A stretch of 64,000 bases of DNA from Deltaproteobacteria bacterium (GCA_016703535.1 JADJBV010000002.1:2604001-2668000); one strand, 5' to 3'; shown: positions 51,908 through 60,297, counted from the first letter of the stretch. Translations and numbers: made by a program. The notes: generated by a model not told the origin, from the letters alone.

Positions 51908-52909
51908 GTGAAGTTGCTCGAGCAGGCGATCGCCTTGGTGGCCCAGGCCCGAGCGCCCAAGGAGCCGCCTCGGCCGGCGGGTCCGGACATCAGCCTGGAC
52001 CCCTTGCTGGAGCGTCCCCTCTGTCCCGGCTGCGGGAACACGCGGGCCAAGGTGGTGGTGGAGGGGCGGGACACCTGGGTCGCCGACGCGCCCGAGGTCG
52101 GGGGGCGGGTCTTCAGCGTGGTGCGTTGTGAGGTCTGCGGCCTCCGCTACACGACGCCCCGTTTTCGTCGCGAACACCGGCACCACGCCTTCGCCGGCGG
52201 TTATCCGTTTTACGCGCGGGCCCGGGCCGCGGCGACCGGGCGAGCACCGGTCGATCGGGCCTTGGCGCGTCGCCCCTTCGAAGGTCGGGCCGCTCGGTTG
52301 ATCGCTCAACACCCGCTGCCGGGCCGGCTCTTGGATGTCGGCGGCGGCGACGGTTACTTCGCGGATCTGATGCGCGATCACGGGTGGCAGGTGACCATGC
52401 TCGACCTCGAGCCCGACGTGGTCCGTCACGCCAAAGAGCAGCTGCACCTCGACGCCCGGACCGCCGACGTCGAGGTTGATCCTCTGCCCGAGGGGCCCTT
52501 CGACGCGATCTCCCTTTGGGGCGTACTCCAACTTTTGTATCAACCCCGGGCCACCTTGGAGCGCCTCTTGCCGCTCTTGGCCCCGGACGGGGTCTTGGCG
52601 ATCGGGGTCTCCAACGTCCGCAGCGTAGGCCTGGAGCTCTTTCGGGGGCGCTGGCGTGGCCTGGGCCTGCCCCGGCACCTGACCCACTTTTCACCCGAGA
52701 CCTTGAGGCGGCTCTTGGAGTTCGGGGGCTACCAGGTGCAGGCCATCCACACCGAAACGCCGAAGTGGATCGTGGCCGGCTCCATCGACGATCGGCTCGC
52801 GCCGCCGGCACGGATGGCCGCCCGGGCAACCCTCTACCCCCTGGCGCCACTCCTGGGCGCCACCCGCTACGCCGACACCTTCGAGCTCTACGCCGGCCCC
52901 GGCCGCTGA
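51908..52909 (+). CDS. SAM-dependent methyltransferase with N-terminal zinc ribbon
   Basis: 333 residues from GTG. Residues 37-80 have a four-cysteine zinc site (CPGCGNTRAK and CEVCGLRYTTPR). The Rossmann SAM-binding core follows: RLLDVGGGDGYFADLMRDHG (motif I), VTMLDLEPDVVRHAKEQL (motif II) and FDAISLWGVLQLLYQPRATL (the class I motif post-II and III region). This is the Methyltransf_23-like layout found in sugar and natural-product methyltransferases. Substrate unknown. Confidence 0.85.
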   Translation: MKLLEQAIALVAQARAPKEPPRPAGPDISLDPLLERPLCPGCGNTRAKVVVEGRDTWVADAPEVGGRVFSVVRCEVCGLRYTTPRFRREHRHHAFAGGYPFYARARAAATGRAPVDRALARRPFEGRAARLIAQHPLPGRLLDVGGGDGYFADLMRDHGWQVTMLDLEPDVVRHAKEQLHLDARTADVEVDPLPEGPFDAISLWGVLQLLYQPRATLERLLPLLAPDGVLAIGVSNVRSVGLELFRGRWRGLGLPRHLTHFSPETLRRLLEFGGYQVQAIHTETPKWIVAGSIDDRLAPPARMAARATLYPLAPLLGATRYADTFELYAGPGR

Positions 52910-52956
52910 GGCCGCTTGCACCGGTCGGGCGGCCATGCCTAAAAACCCGGTCCAGC

Positions 52957-53562
52957 ATGAACGAGATGATCCACATCGAAGGTGACACCTTGGAGGACGC
53001 GGTCTTGGCGGCCGCCGGGGCCCTCGGCGTCGAACGTGACGCGGTCGAGTTCAAGTACGACCGAGACCACTTGGCCGCCGGCGCCAACACCGTGAAGATC
53101 TTCGCCAGCAAAAAGAGCCCCGAGGCCATCGCCGCCGCCCGGGCCGCTGCGGCAGCGGCTCCGCCCCCCAGCACCGACGCTCCGCGCCGGGACGATCGCC
53201 GCGACGATGGCCGAGGACGTTTCCGTGACGATCGCCCTCGGGGTGGTGGTCGCGGTGGCCCTGGTGGAGGCCGAGGCCCCGATCGCGGCCGTGACGGCCC
53301 CCGGGATGATCGCCCTCGTGGTCCCCGGGTCCGAGATCCGGAGCTCGACAAGGAGCGGGACGAGGCGCTGAAGGCCCGTGCCCGAGAGGTGGTGGCCACG
53401 GTGGTGGCCAGCGGCACCGCGGCGGTGATGCCCAACCTCAACAGCTTCGAGCGCCACCTGGTGCACACCATCGTCGCCGAGGCGGGCTTGGCCTCGGTCT
53501 CCATCGGCGAAGGCCTGCGCAAGGACGTGCAGATCAGCGTGAAGGAAGGCTCGAGCTCCTAA
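52957..53562 (+). CDS. Jag/KhpB-like RNA-binding protein lacking the KH domain
   Basis: 201 residues from ATG 52957; an upstream extension in the frame is antisense-like. A Jag-N domain (1-50: EGDTLEDAVLAAAGALGVER, FKYDRDHLAAGANTVKIFAS) is followed by an Ala-rich run, a stretch of Arg/Asp/Gly repeats (RDDRRDDGRGRF, RGGGRGGPGGGRG) and an R3H domain (MPNLNSFERHLVHTIVAEAG with the R-x3-H motif, then EGLRKDVQISV). Jag in other bacteria has a KH domain between these; here it is replaced by the RGG/RDD linker. The R3H domain binds single-stranded nucleic acid, and RGG repeats also bind RNA. The usual neighbours (yidC, rnpA, mnmE) are absent. Confidence 0.82.
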   Translation: MNEMIHIEGDTLEDAVLAAAGALGVERDAVEFKYDRDHLAAGANTVKIFASKKSPEAIAAARAAAAAAPPPSTDAPRRDDRRDDGRGRFRDDRPRGGGRGGPGGGRGPDRGRDGPRDDRPRGPRVRDPELDKERDEALKARAREVVATVVASGTAAVMPNLNSFERHLVHTIVAEAGLASVSIGEGLRKDVQISVKEGSSS

Positions 53563-54331
53563 CCTCGGCCGGGCGGGCCTCGGCGGGCGCGGGTTCGTCC
53601 GCTGGCACCGGCGCGGGTCCCTTCGACAAGGCGGTGGCGATCGCCTGACGGCTCGCCGCTGACAACCTCTCCAGATCCAACCCTTCACTGGCAATGGGCG
53701 GCAACACCTGGACCCAAAGGTCGGCCTTGGGCGCGAAGGTCCCCTGGTTTTTGGGGATCACCAGGTGGCCGCCGTGGATCGCGATCGGCACCACCGGGAC
53801 CCCGGTGTCTTTGGCCAAAGTGAAGGCGCCGTGTTTGAAGTTCTGGAGCCGGCCGTCTCGGCTGCGGGTGCCCTCCGGGAACATCAAGACGCTCATCCCG
53901 CCCCGCAGCCAGGCTCGGCAGGTGTCCAACATCCGCTCGATGCTCGCCTTGTCGCCTCGCTCGAGCGGCACGTATTTGGAGAGGCTCATGTTCCAGCCGA
54001 GCAGCGGGTACTTGAAGACCGCGGTTTTGCTGACCCACTTGAACTGACGAAAGAGCGCGAACAACAGCACGATGTCGGCGATCGAGGTGTGGTTGGCGAC
54101 CAACACGTAGGCTTGGCCTTTTTGGATCAGCTCTCGGCCGGTCACCCGAACGCTCCAGCCCGGAAAGATGTAGGTGTAGGTGCTGGCCCAGACGCAGGAC
54201 CAGAAGTGATTGATTCGGCGCTGGGGATCGAAGGGCAGGGTGACGAGCCACAAGAGGCAAGCCACCAAAAAATAAGCCAGGCCCGAGATGGCGAAGAACG
54301 ACCAAAACAGGACGGAAAAGATCCGTCGCAT
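53534..54331 (-). CDS. plsC: 1-acyl-sn-glycerol-3-phosphate acyltransferase-like protein
   Basis: 265 residues from ATG 54331. A transmembrane start (FFAISGLAYFLVACLLWLV) is followed by the acyltransferase blocks: VANHTSIADIVLL (HX4D catalytic), VPLERGDKASIERMLDTC and LMFPEGTRSRDGRLQNFKHG (block III, substrate site). PlsC acylates lysophosphatidic acid in phospholipid synthesis at the inner membrane. The last 35 residues are Pro/Ala-rich, beyond the family fold. Its 3' end overlaps the Jag-like gene by 29 bases. Confidence 0.88.
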   Translation of the reverse strand: MRRIFSVLFWSFFAISGLAYFLVACLLWLVTLPFDPQRRINHFWSCVWASTYTYIFPGWSVRVTGRELIQKGQAYVLVANHTSIADIVLLFALFRQFKWVSKTAVFKYPLLGWNMSLSKYVPLERGDKASIERMLDTCRAWLRGGMSVLMFPEGTRSRDGRLQNFKHGAFTLAKDTGVPVVPIAIHGGHLVIPKNQGTFAPKADLWVQVLPPIASEGLDLERLSAASRQAIATALSKGPAPVPADEPAPAEARPAEVRSSSLPSR

Positions 54332-54341
54332 CCCCCAGAAG

Positions 54342-55718
54342 TTACTCCTCGGGGGGCGTCGAGGTCTTCATCCTTCGGTCATGTTCGGGCACTTCCAGCT
54401 GGATGGTGGCGGTGGCGGTCTGGACCCACACCAAAGTCGAGACTGGCCGGCCGGTCCGCCAAACCGGCGCTTGCCGAGTGCTGAAGGTGCCTTCCACGGC
54501 CTGGGCCCCCGATAGGTACGCGAGCTGGAGCAGGTGACCTTCGGGGGGGCCGACCAAACCCGGGTGGAGCACCGGCTCGGCGGGCTTTTGCACCCGGGCC
54601 CCCAACACCGCACCTTTCGGGACGGCGGCCAAAGCGGCCCGCAGGGGAGGGCTCCACCGTTCGCTGTAGTGTCGAGCCTGCAGGCTCAGCAGCAACGAAA
54701 GGCCCACCGTCGAAAACGCGCTGGCCCAAGGCACAAAGTTGGGCAGGGGGCCCCGGATGGCCACCACCAACAGCAGCCACCCCAACACCACCAGGCGTGG
54801 ACCGAGCAGCGAGATGTGCAGGCCTCCGAGGGCCAGATCGGCGGGTGCGGCCAGGTAGAACAAGCCGATCACCACCGCCGCCCGATCGAGCGGATCACCT
54901 TCACCGCGACGACCCTGGACCCAAGCGATCAAGAGGGCCAACACCCCCGGCAAGGCCAAGAGCAGATCCCACTGGCCTGGCAGATAGGTCAACGCGAAGT
55001 CGAGGACCTTGGTCTTCGCCGAAAAACGCCACCAGGTCACGAGGCCCAGATCGGTCTCGAAGATCGCGGCCGACGGTGGCCGGGCGACGAAGGCGCCGAT
55101 GCCAAAAGTTGCCGCCGCCATCGCCGAAAAAAAGAGCGGCGGCGTGCGACGCACCTTGGGCAAGTCGTAGAGTTGGGTTTGGGCCAACAGGAAGGCCAAA
55201 AGGCCGGTCAACGGGTGGGCATAAACCGCCAGCACCACCGCCCCCACCAGCTGCAAGATCCCAATGGCGCTCGATCGCTCCCGCAGCCGGCGGGCCGCCG
55301 CCAAGGCCCACAAGATCGGCGGCAGGCCCAACAGGTACGGCAAAAAGCCGTAGGCCACCGGCCAACTCTGGATAAACAGCGGGGCCAACCAGACGAGCCG
55401 CGGATCTCGGGCCGGGGCGCTGTCGATCACCGCCCGAAAGGCCAAAACCAGGGCCAAGGCGTAGATCAACAGGGCCAGGCGCCCGGCAAACTCGAGGCCA
55501 CCGATCGGCGCCAAGGCCAGGAGCAGGTGGGTCGACAGCAGATACGGCCTGGGCAAGAGGTCGACGACGAAGGGCGGGGACGTGCCCCGTTGGGCCAAGG
55601 CGGCGTGGGCCAGGTGTTGGGGCAGATCGGTGGCGAGGACCAGATCTGCCGCAAAAAACGGGAGGATCGCCACCAGGCTGAGCCCGAGCAGCACCAGGTC
55701 TCGCCGGCCCACGGTCAC
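54342..55718 (-). CDS. Multi-pass membrane protein of unknown function
   Basis: 458 residues from GTG 55718. About ten hydrophobic helices (LVLLGLSLVAILPFFAADLV, LIYALALVLAFRAVID, VLAVYAHPLTGLLAFLLAQT, VVLGWLLLVVAI). LVLATDLPQHLAHA near the start with its Asp-Leu-Pro recalls the ArnT/PMT-type GT-C motif, and the cytoplasmic-looking C-terminus carries soluble strands. I cannot assign a family, but a lipid-linked sugar transferase is a reasonable guess. It is 10 bases upstream of plsC on the same strand, so the two are likely co-transcribed. Confidence 0.65.
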   Translation of the reverse strand: MTVGRRDLVLLGLSLVAILPFFAADLVLATDLPQHLAHAALAQRGTSPPFVVDLLPRPYLLSTHLLLALAPIGGLEFAGRLALLIYALALVLAFRAVIDSAPARDPRLVWLAPLFIQSWPVAYGFLPYLLGLPPILWALAAARRLRERSSAIGILQLVGAVVLAVYAHPLTGLLAFLLAQTQLYDLPKVRRTPPLFFSAMAAATFGIGAFVARPPSAAIFETDLGLVTWWRFSAKTKVLDFALTYLPGQWDLLLALPGVLALLIAWVQGRRGEGDPLDRAAVVIGLFYLAAPADLALGGLHISLLGPRLVVLGWLLLVVAIRGPLPNFVPWASAFSTVGLSLLLSLQARHYSERWSPPLRAALAAVPKGAVLGARVQKPAEPVLHPGLVGPPEGHLLQLAYLSGAQAVEGTFSTRQAPVWRTGRPVSTLVWVQTATATIQLEVPEHDRRMKTSTPPEE

Positions 55719-55783
55719 CGTCGCCTCCTACTCGACGGGGCCGGCCAGCGCCAGGGCTCCGGCGTCCGAGCCCGAGGAGCGAG

Positions 55784-56155
55784 GTGCAAACGCCTCACGT
55801 GTGCGCCGACCTCGACCGGCATTCGTCCGAGTCGATCCTTGTCACGGGCCCCCACTTCTTTGTCACCCTGCAGTCGGTGATCGCTCGGCTGCGCACGTGG
55901 TGGACCGGCTGGAAAGTGCGGCGTCCTTGGCCTTGGCGGCGGCCTTCTTTTTTGCGGCGCCGGGGCGTGTCGGCGTTGGGCATCACGCTGCTGCCGCCCC
56001 TGGAAGAGGAACAATTGCAAGCTCAGTTGCGGGCCCCTTCCACCGAGCTGGCCCTGGACCTCGAGGTGTTGCTCCTGGCCCACGATCCGGCCGAAGCCCG
56101 GACCACCGCGGTGGCGCCCGAGGCCTTGGCCGAGCTGAGTTCGCGACGTCGTTAG
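55784..56155 (+). CDS. Protein of unknown function (123 aa)
   Basis: GTG 55784 with GGAGCGAG upstream. Codons end mainly in G or C, like neighbouring genes, which supports coding. An Arg/Trp-rich segment (RTWWTGWKVRRPWPWRRPSF) may interact with membranes or nucleic acid. The tail is Ala/Glu/Leu helical. No family recognised. Confidence 0.5.
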   Translation: MQTPHVCADLDRHSSESILVTGPHFFVTLQSVIARLRTWWTGWKVRRPWPWRRPSFLRRRGVSALGITLLPPLEEEQLQAQLRAPSTELALDLEVLLLAHDPAEARTTAVAPEALAELSSRRR

Positions 56156-56170
56156 GTCCCGCTCCGGACC

Positions 56171-57166
56171 TTAGGTCCCGGTCGCGGCCATCACTTCTTC
56201 GCCGAGGGACTCTTGGCCCCAACGGGACATCTCGGCGTCCAACATCGAGGTCGAACTTCGGATCTCTTCGTAGAGCGGGTGTTGTTCGAGCCCCAGCAGG
56301 TCCATTCGATAACGGAGTTCGCTCAAGGTCTGAAACGAGCGGGTCGGGGAGTGCCGATCCATGGAGCCCTTCTTGTTGCGCTCCTCGAGGTCGATGCCGA
56401 TGTCCCGCTGATCGGTCTTGAACTTGCGTCGCCGCTCGAAGGCCTCCATGGCGGCGATCGGAGGCAAGGTGAAGGCTTGTTCCCAGGCGCCGTAGGGCCG
56501 CGGCAAGGTGGGGTCCCGGGGGGCGTCCAAAGAGGGGAGGGCGTTGGGCAAATAACGCCGCACCCAGGGGTTGGCTCGGGCCAAGGCGCCACAAGCCTCC
56601 AGGCCGAACACCGGAACGCCCTTGGCGAGTTCATAAGCGGTGAACAGGTTTTGGGGCTGGATGGTGAGCCGATCGCTGGCCAACACGTAGTTGGGGCACA
56701 GGCTTGAGAGGCCGAGGCCCGGGGTCTTTTGCATCACCCTGACCAAGGCGAAGGACAAGAAGGTGCGGTGGGCCGGGTAGATGAGGAGAAAGTCGATGTC
56801 CGCGTGTTCGTCGGCGTTGTCGGCGGCCAAGGAGCCGGTGACCAACCCGCCGATCGCCAGCCCGGTGCGTTCGATGAGCTGGGCCGCGGCCCGAGCCCTG
56901 GGCCACAACCAGCTGCCGTGTTTTTTGAAGCGGTGCCGCCGGGGGGCCAAGTGATCTTTGCCGGCCAAAAAGTAGAGGCCGTCCCGGTGGCCCAAGGCGC
57001 GGCGCAGGACCGGGCTTTCGGCGAGGGCCCGCTCGACCTGGGCCCGGGAGGCAGGGGTCCCGATCAAGAAGCGGTGGATCTCGGTCGGGCTGGGTGCAAA
57101 GGCGAACACGTCGCCGTAGGCCACCGTGGTCAGGATCGCGGACTCGAGTAGATCCGGTGTCACCAA
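56171..57166 (-). CDS. Nucleotidyltransferase-like protein
   Basis: 331 residues; GTG 57163 is an alternative to TTG 57166. Residues 1-85 resemble a winged-helix domain (YGDVFAFAPSPTEIHRFLIG). The middle has the nucleotidyltransferase signature VTGSLAADNADEHADIDFLL (GS...D.D), which uses metal ions to transfer a nucleotide. The C-terminal 120 residues are charged helices without a known motif. Such proteins occur as toxin-like, antibiotic-modifying or uncharacterised enzymes. No antitoxin-like partner is adjacent. Confidence 0.6.
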   Translation of the reverse strand: MVTPDLLESAILTTVAYGDVFAFAPSPTEIHRFLIGTPASRAQVERALAESPVLRRALGHRDGLYFLAGKDHLAPRRHRFKKHGSWLWPRARAAAQLIERTGLAIGGLVTGSLAADNADEHADIDFLLIYPAHRTFLSFALVRVMQKTPGLGLSSLCPNYVLASDRLTIQPQNLFTAYELAKGVPVFGLEACGALARANPWVRRYLPNALPSLDAPRDPTLPRPYGAWEQAFTLPPIAAMEAFERRRKFKTDQRDIGIDLEERNKKGSMDRHSPTRSFQTLSELRYRMDLLGLEQHPLYEEIRSSTSMLDAEMSRWGQESLGEEVMAATGT

Positions 57167-57261
57167 GGGCTTCTAGCGCTACCAGGCAGTATCGGGCTCG
57201 GCAATCGCCCGACCCCTTGAAAATTTCCCAGGTGCCCTCTGGGGATCGCCCTGTGTTACAG

Positions 57262-57275
57262 CATGCCGCGGCATG
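57262..57275. promoter_or_regulatory. 14-bp palindrome spanning the start codon of the acyltransferase
   Basis: CATGCCGCGGCATG is a perfect palindrome and its last three bases are the ATG at 57273. It could fold at the ribosome-binding region or serve as a protein-binding site. No loop is available for a hairpin, so protein binding is the better guess. Confidence 0.35.
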
Positions 57276-58118
57276 TCACGGCTCTCCCGCTTCGTCGATC
57301 GGCTGATCCCGGACCGGGTCCTGGAGAAGACCGCCCAGCTGCCGGCCGACGTCGGAGAGTTGGGGGTCGATCCCTTCGGATATGACCCCAAGCTGGTCAA
57401 ATACGTGGCCACCCCGGTCGAGTGGCTCTACCGCCAGTACTTCCGGGTCCAGGTCCACGGGATGGCCAACGTGCCCGACGGTCGGGTGTTGTTGGTCGCC
57501 AACCACTCGGGCCAGCTGCCCTTCGACGGGATGATGATCGGCACCTCCCTGATCCTCGATCGGGATCCGCCCCGGATGGCCCGCTCGATGGTCGAGAAGT
57601 GGTCGGCCCGCTTGCCCTTCGTTTCGGTCTTCTTCGCCCGGGTCGGCCAGATCGTCGGCACCCCCGAAAACTGCCGGCGCCTCTTGGCCCGGGAGGAGGC
57701 GATCATGGTCTTTCCGGAGGGGGCCCGGGGGATCAGCAAGACCTTCGACAAGCGCTACCAACTGGAGCGTTTTGGCCAAGGTTTTATGCGGCTGGCCCTC
57801 GAGACCAACACCCCGATCGTGCCGATCGCGGTGGTGGGCGCCGAAGAACAAGCGCCGTCCTTCGCCAACATCGAGTCCTTGGCCAAGCTGATGCAGATGC
57901 CCGCCTTCCCGGTGACGCCGACCTTCCCGCTGCTCGGGCCCTTGGGCCTCTTGCCCCTGCCGTCCCGGTATTCGATCTACTTCGGCGAGCCGATGCGCTT
58001 CGAAGGGCATGGCGATGAAGAGGACGAGGTGATCTTCCGTTACGTGTCCGAGGTGAAGGCCAAGATCGAAGAGATGTTGGAGGCTGGTCTCAAGGCGCGG
58101 ACCAGTATCTACCTGTGA
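57273..58118 (+). CDS. PlsC-family acyltransferase
   Basis: 281 residues. Acyltransferase blocks: LLVANHSGQLPFDGMMIG (HX4D variant, with Asp), EEAIMVFPEGARGISKTFDK (block III) and NTPIVPIAVVGAEEQAPSFA. It differs from the plsC at 53534 in length and N-terminus and resembles the group of phospholipid or lyso-lipid acyltransferases with a preceding RLIPDRVLEK helix. It overlaps the following SDR gene by four bases (GTGA), so the two probably act together. Confidence 0.85.
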   Translation: MSRLSRFVDRLIPDRVLEKTAQLPADVGELGVDPFGYDPKLVKYVATPVEWLYRQYFRVQVHGMANVPDGRVLLVANHSGQLPFDGMMIGTSLILDRDPPRMARSMVEKWSARLPFVSVFFARVGQIVGTPENCRRLLAREEAIMVFPEGARGISKTFDKRYQLERFGQGFMRLALETNTPIVPIAVVGAEEQAPSFANIESLAKLMQMPAFPVTPTFPLLGPLGLLPLPSRYSIYFGEPMRFEGHGDEEDEVIFRYVSEVKAKIEEMLEAGLKARTSIYL

Positions 58119-59056
58119 GCACTCGAACCAAACCGGAGGTGGTGATCGCCACCGGGGCCGCCGGCAACCTGGGCAAGCTGGTGATCCAGGAGCTGCACCG
58201 CCAACACGCGGTGGTCGCCGTCGATCGCCGGCCGATCCGCGGTTTGCCCAAAGACGTCACTCAACTCCGCACCGACGTGCGCTGGCGCCAGATCGAGGAC
58301 GTCTTCCGGACCTCCCGGGTCCGGGCCATCGTGCACTTGGGCCTGATCCACAACCCGCGCGGCGAAGACGATCAATACCGCTTCAACGTGGTCGGCACCC
58401 AACGCCTCCTCGAGTTGACCGCCAAATACGGCGTCGATCGCTTCGTGATGTTGTCCAGCGCCAACATCTACGGGCCCGATCCCGACAACAGCTACTTCCT
58501 CACCGAAGACGCGCCGCTGTTGGGCGCCGAACACCACCACGAGATCCGGGATCTGGTGGCGGTCGATCGCATCGTCCAGAACTTTTTCTACCGGCACCCC
58601 GAGGTGAAGACCGTGATGTTGCGCCCGGTGCACATCGTCGGCCCTCGGGTGAAGAACGCGCCCTCCAACTACCTGCGCCTCGAGCGGCCCTGGGTGATCA
58701 CTGGCTTCGATCCGATCGTGCAGTTGATCCACGAAGAGGACGTGGTGCGGGCCATGATGTTGGCCAGCAACTACGGCGAGTCGGGGGTCTTCAACATCGT
58801 GGGCCCTGGCGAAGCGCCCCTGTCGCGGATCCTCCAGGTGCTGAACAAAAAGACCCGGTCGGTGCCCGCTTTTTTGGCCAAGCCGATCCTGGAGCGGGCC
58901 TGGTCGGTGGGCGCCAGCGGGTACCCGCCGCCCGAACTTCGACATATTCAGTATAATTGTGTGGTCGACGGCAGCTTGGCCAAGCGCAAGTTGGGCTTTC
59001 AACCCCACTACAACCTGGTCGACACCATCCGGTCGGTGGTGGAATACCGACGCTGA
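58115..59056 (+). CDS. NAD-dependent epimerase/dehydratase-like SDR
   Basis: 313 residues from GTG 58115. The Rossmann start ATGAAGNLGKLVIQEL (TGxxGxxG) and the family pattern VHLGLIHNPRGEDDQYRFNV and DRFVMLSSANIYGPDPDNSY fit the extended SDR group. The catalytic YxxxK is not found: the corresponding segment reads HHHEIRDLVAVDRIV, with neither the Tyr nor the Lys. The C-terminus YNCVVDGSLAKRKLGFQPHY is also typical. It may bind NAD(P) without the usual oxidation chemistry. It is translated with the acyltransferase upstream. Confidence 0.8.
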   Translation: MSTRTKPEVVIATGAAGNLGKLVIQELHRQHAVVAVDRRPIRGLPKDVTQLRTDVRWRQIEDVFRTSRVRAIVHLGLIHNPRGEDDQYRFNVVGTQRLLELTAKYGVDRFVMLSSANIYGPDPDNSYFLTEDAPLLGAEHHHEIRDLVAVDRIVQNFFYRHPEVKTVMLRPVHIVGPRVKNAPSNYLRLERPWVITGFDPIVQLIHEEDVVRAMMLASNYGESGVFNIVGPGEAPLSRILQVLNKKTRSVPAFLAKPILERAWSVGASGYPPPELRHIQYNCVVDGSLAKRKLGFQPHYNLVDTIRSVVEYRR

Positions 59057-59128
59057 GCCCGACGTCGGACCCGAAACTTGTGCCCACAGCCGGGTGAGGG
59101 CTACAACGTGATCTTGGAGACTCTGTCC

Positions 59129-59572
59129 ATGAAGCTGGTCGTCTACGCGTTCGCCCTCACCACCACCCTGTTGGCGCTGCCAGCCCAGGCCCGGGACGCC
59201 GCCGACTGCAAAGAGGCGTGGGCACGGGCGGCCCGCAGTTACCTGAAGCAGAACCGGACCGCGGCCCCCGATGGGAAGACCCCGGCCAACATGGACGACA
59301 CCGAGCTGGCCAACCAAGCCTGGATGGAGGTCTTCGCCGGCGCCTGCCAGACCGAGGCTTCCGGCAACAAGGTCGAGGCCCGCCTGGAGGCCGCCGCCGC
59401 CGCCGCTGCGGTGCTCAGCAAGCTCGATCCCGGGGGCTGTAGCAGCTTCATGACCAGCTACATGGGTTCGGATCGGGGCAAAGACGTCTGTGACCTGGCC
59501 AGAAGCGGCGGCAGCGCCGAGCTCAAAGAGAAGATCAAGGCCTCGGTCCCGGCCACGCCCCAGAAGCGTTGA
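59129..59572 (+). CDS. Small secreted protein of unknown function (147 aa)
   Basis: ATG 59129 follows GGAG at 59116-59119. A clear signal peptide (MKLVVYAFALTTTLLALPAQ, cut after AQA) precedes a mature part of mostly helix (EAWARAARSYLKQN) with four cysteines (ADCKEAW, ACQTEA, GGCSSFM, DVCDLA), probably two disulfides. No family recognised. It is periplasmic or secreted. Confidence 0.7.
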   Translation: MKLVVYAFALTTTLLALPAQARDAADCKEAWARAARSYLKQNRTAAPDGKTPANMDDTELANQAWMEVFAGACQTEASGNKVEARLEAAAAAAAVLSKLDPGGCSSFMTSYMGSDRGKDVCDLARSGGSAELKEKIKASVPATPQKR

Positions 59573-59604
59573 GCACTTGGACCCGGGCGTGGTAGGCCCA
59601 CCCC

Positions 59605-59766
59605 GTGTCGGCAAAAGCGGTTTGGCGTTGCATCATCTGCGGGACCCAGGCCGAAGAGCGGCCTCCCCGGCACTGCCCGGTCTGCGGCGTGCCCGCCTCC
59701 CGTTGGCGTTTGGTGATAGTCACGCCGTCCCCCCCGCCTCCTCCTGAAGAGCCGAAGGCGGCCTGA
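59605..59766 (+). CDS. Rubredoxin-like zinc-ribbon miniprotein (53 aa)
   Basis: A short gene from GTG 59605 to TGA 59766. It encodes WRCIICGTQAEERPPRHCP plus VCG, giving two CxxC pairs (Cys9/Cys12 and Cys24/Cys27) in the spacing of a rubrerythrin-type rubredoxin domain, then a Pro-rich tail. It could bind iron or zinc. It stops eight bases before the [2Fe-2S] protein, with which it may be co-expressed. Proximity and the metal motif make it convincing despite its size. Confidence 0.65.
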   Translation: MSAKAVWRCIICGTQAEERPPRHCPVCGVPASRWRLVIVTPSPPPPPEEPKAA

Positions 59767-59774
59767 GGTCAGCC

Positions 59775-60254
59775 GTGAAGCAACTGGTGGCCTTCGAGAT
59801 CAACGGTGACCCGGTCGAGGTGGCGGCGCCCGTCCACCACACTTTGCTCGAGGTCCTCCGCTATGGGCTGGGCCTGACCGGCAGCAAACAAGGCTGCGAC
59901 AAGGGCGACTGTGGCGCCTGTACGGTGTTGGTCGACGGCCAGCCGGTGTTGTCCTGCCTGACCCTGGCGGTGGCGGCCCGGGGCAAGCAGGTGGTCACCA
60001 TCGAGGGCCTGGCCAAAAACGGGCGTTTGGATCCGGTGCAAGATGCCTTCGATCGCTGCGGGGCCCTCCAGTGCGGCTTCTGCCAAAGCGGCATGATGAT
60101 CTCGGCCCGGGCCCTGCTCAACGAACACCCTTGCCCCACCCGGGAGCAGACCAAGTTGGCCCTCTCCGGGAACCTGTGTCGGTGTACGGGCTACACCAAG
60201 ATCTTCGAGGCGGTGGACGCCGCCGCACTGCAAGAAGCCGACCCCAAGGCCTGA
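59775..60254 (+). CDS. CoxS/XdhC-type [2Fe-2S] subunit, orphan
   Basis: 159 residues from GTG 59775. It carries both clusters of the small subunit of molybdenum hydroxylases: GCDKGDCGACTVLVDG (plant-type [2Fe-2S]) and QCGFCQSGMMISARAL with NLCRCTGYTKIFEAV (second [2Fe-2S]). This subunit passes electrons between the Mo centre and FAD in CO dehydrogenase, xanthine dehydrogenase or aldehyde oxidases. The large and medium subunits are not in the window. It could serve another partner or a gene elsewhere. The fdhD in the window serves a different Mo enzyme class. Confidence 0.9.
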   Translation: MKQLVAFEINGDPVEVAAPVHHTLLEVLRYGLGLTGSKQGCDKGDCGACTVLVDGQPVLSCLTLAVAARGKQVVTIEGLAKNGRLDPVQDAFDRCGALQCGFCQSGMMISARALLNEHPCPTREQTKLALSGNLCRCTGYTKIFEAVDAAALQEADPKA

Positions 60255-60297
60255 AGCTCTGGCACACTCAAGCGGGGGCCGTCCCCCTGAGGCGCTG

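Noticed and set aside
56025..56043. GCAAG-CTCA-GTTGC
   Set aside because: One mismatch in the second arm; not counted.
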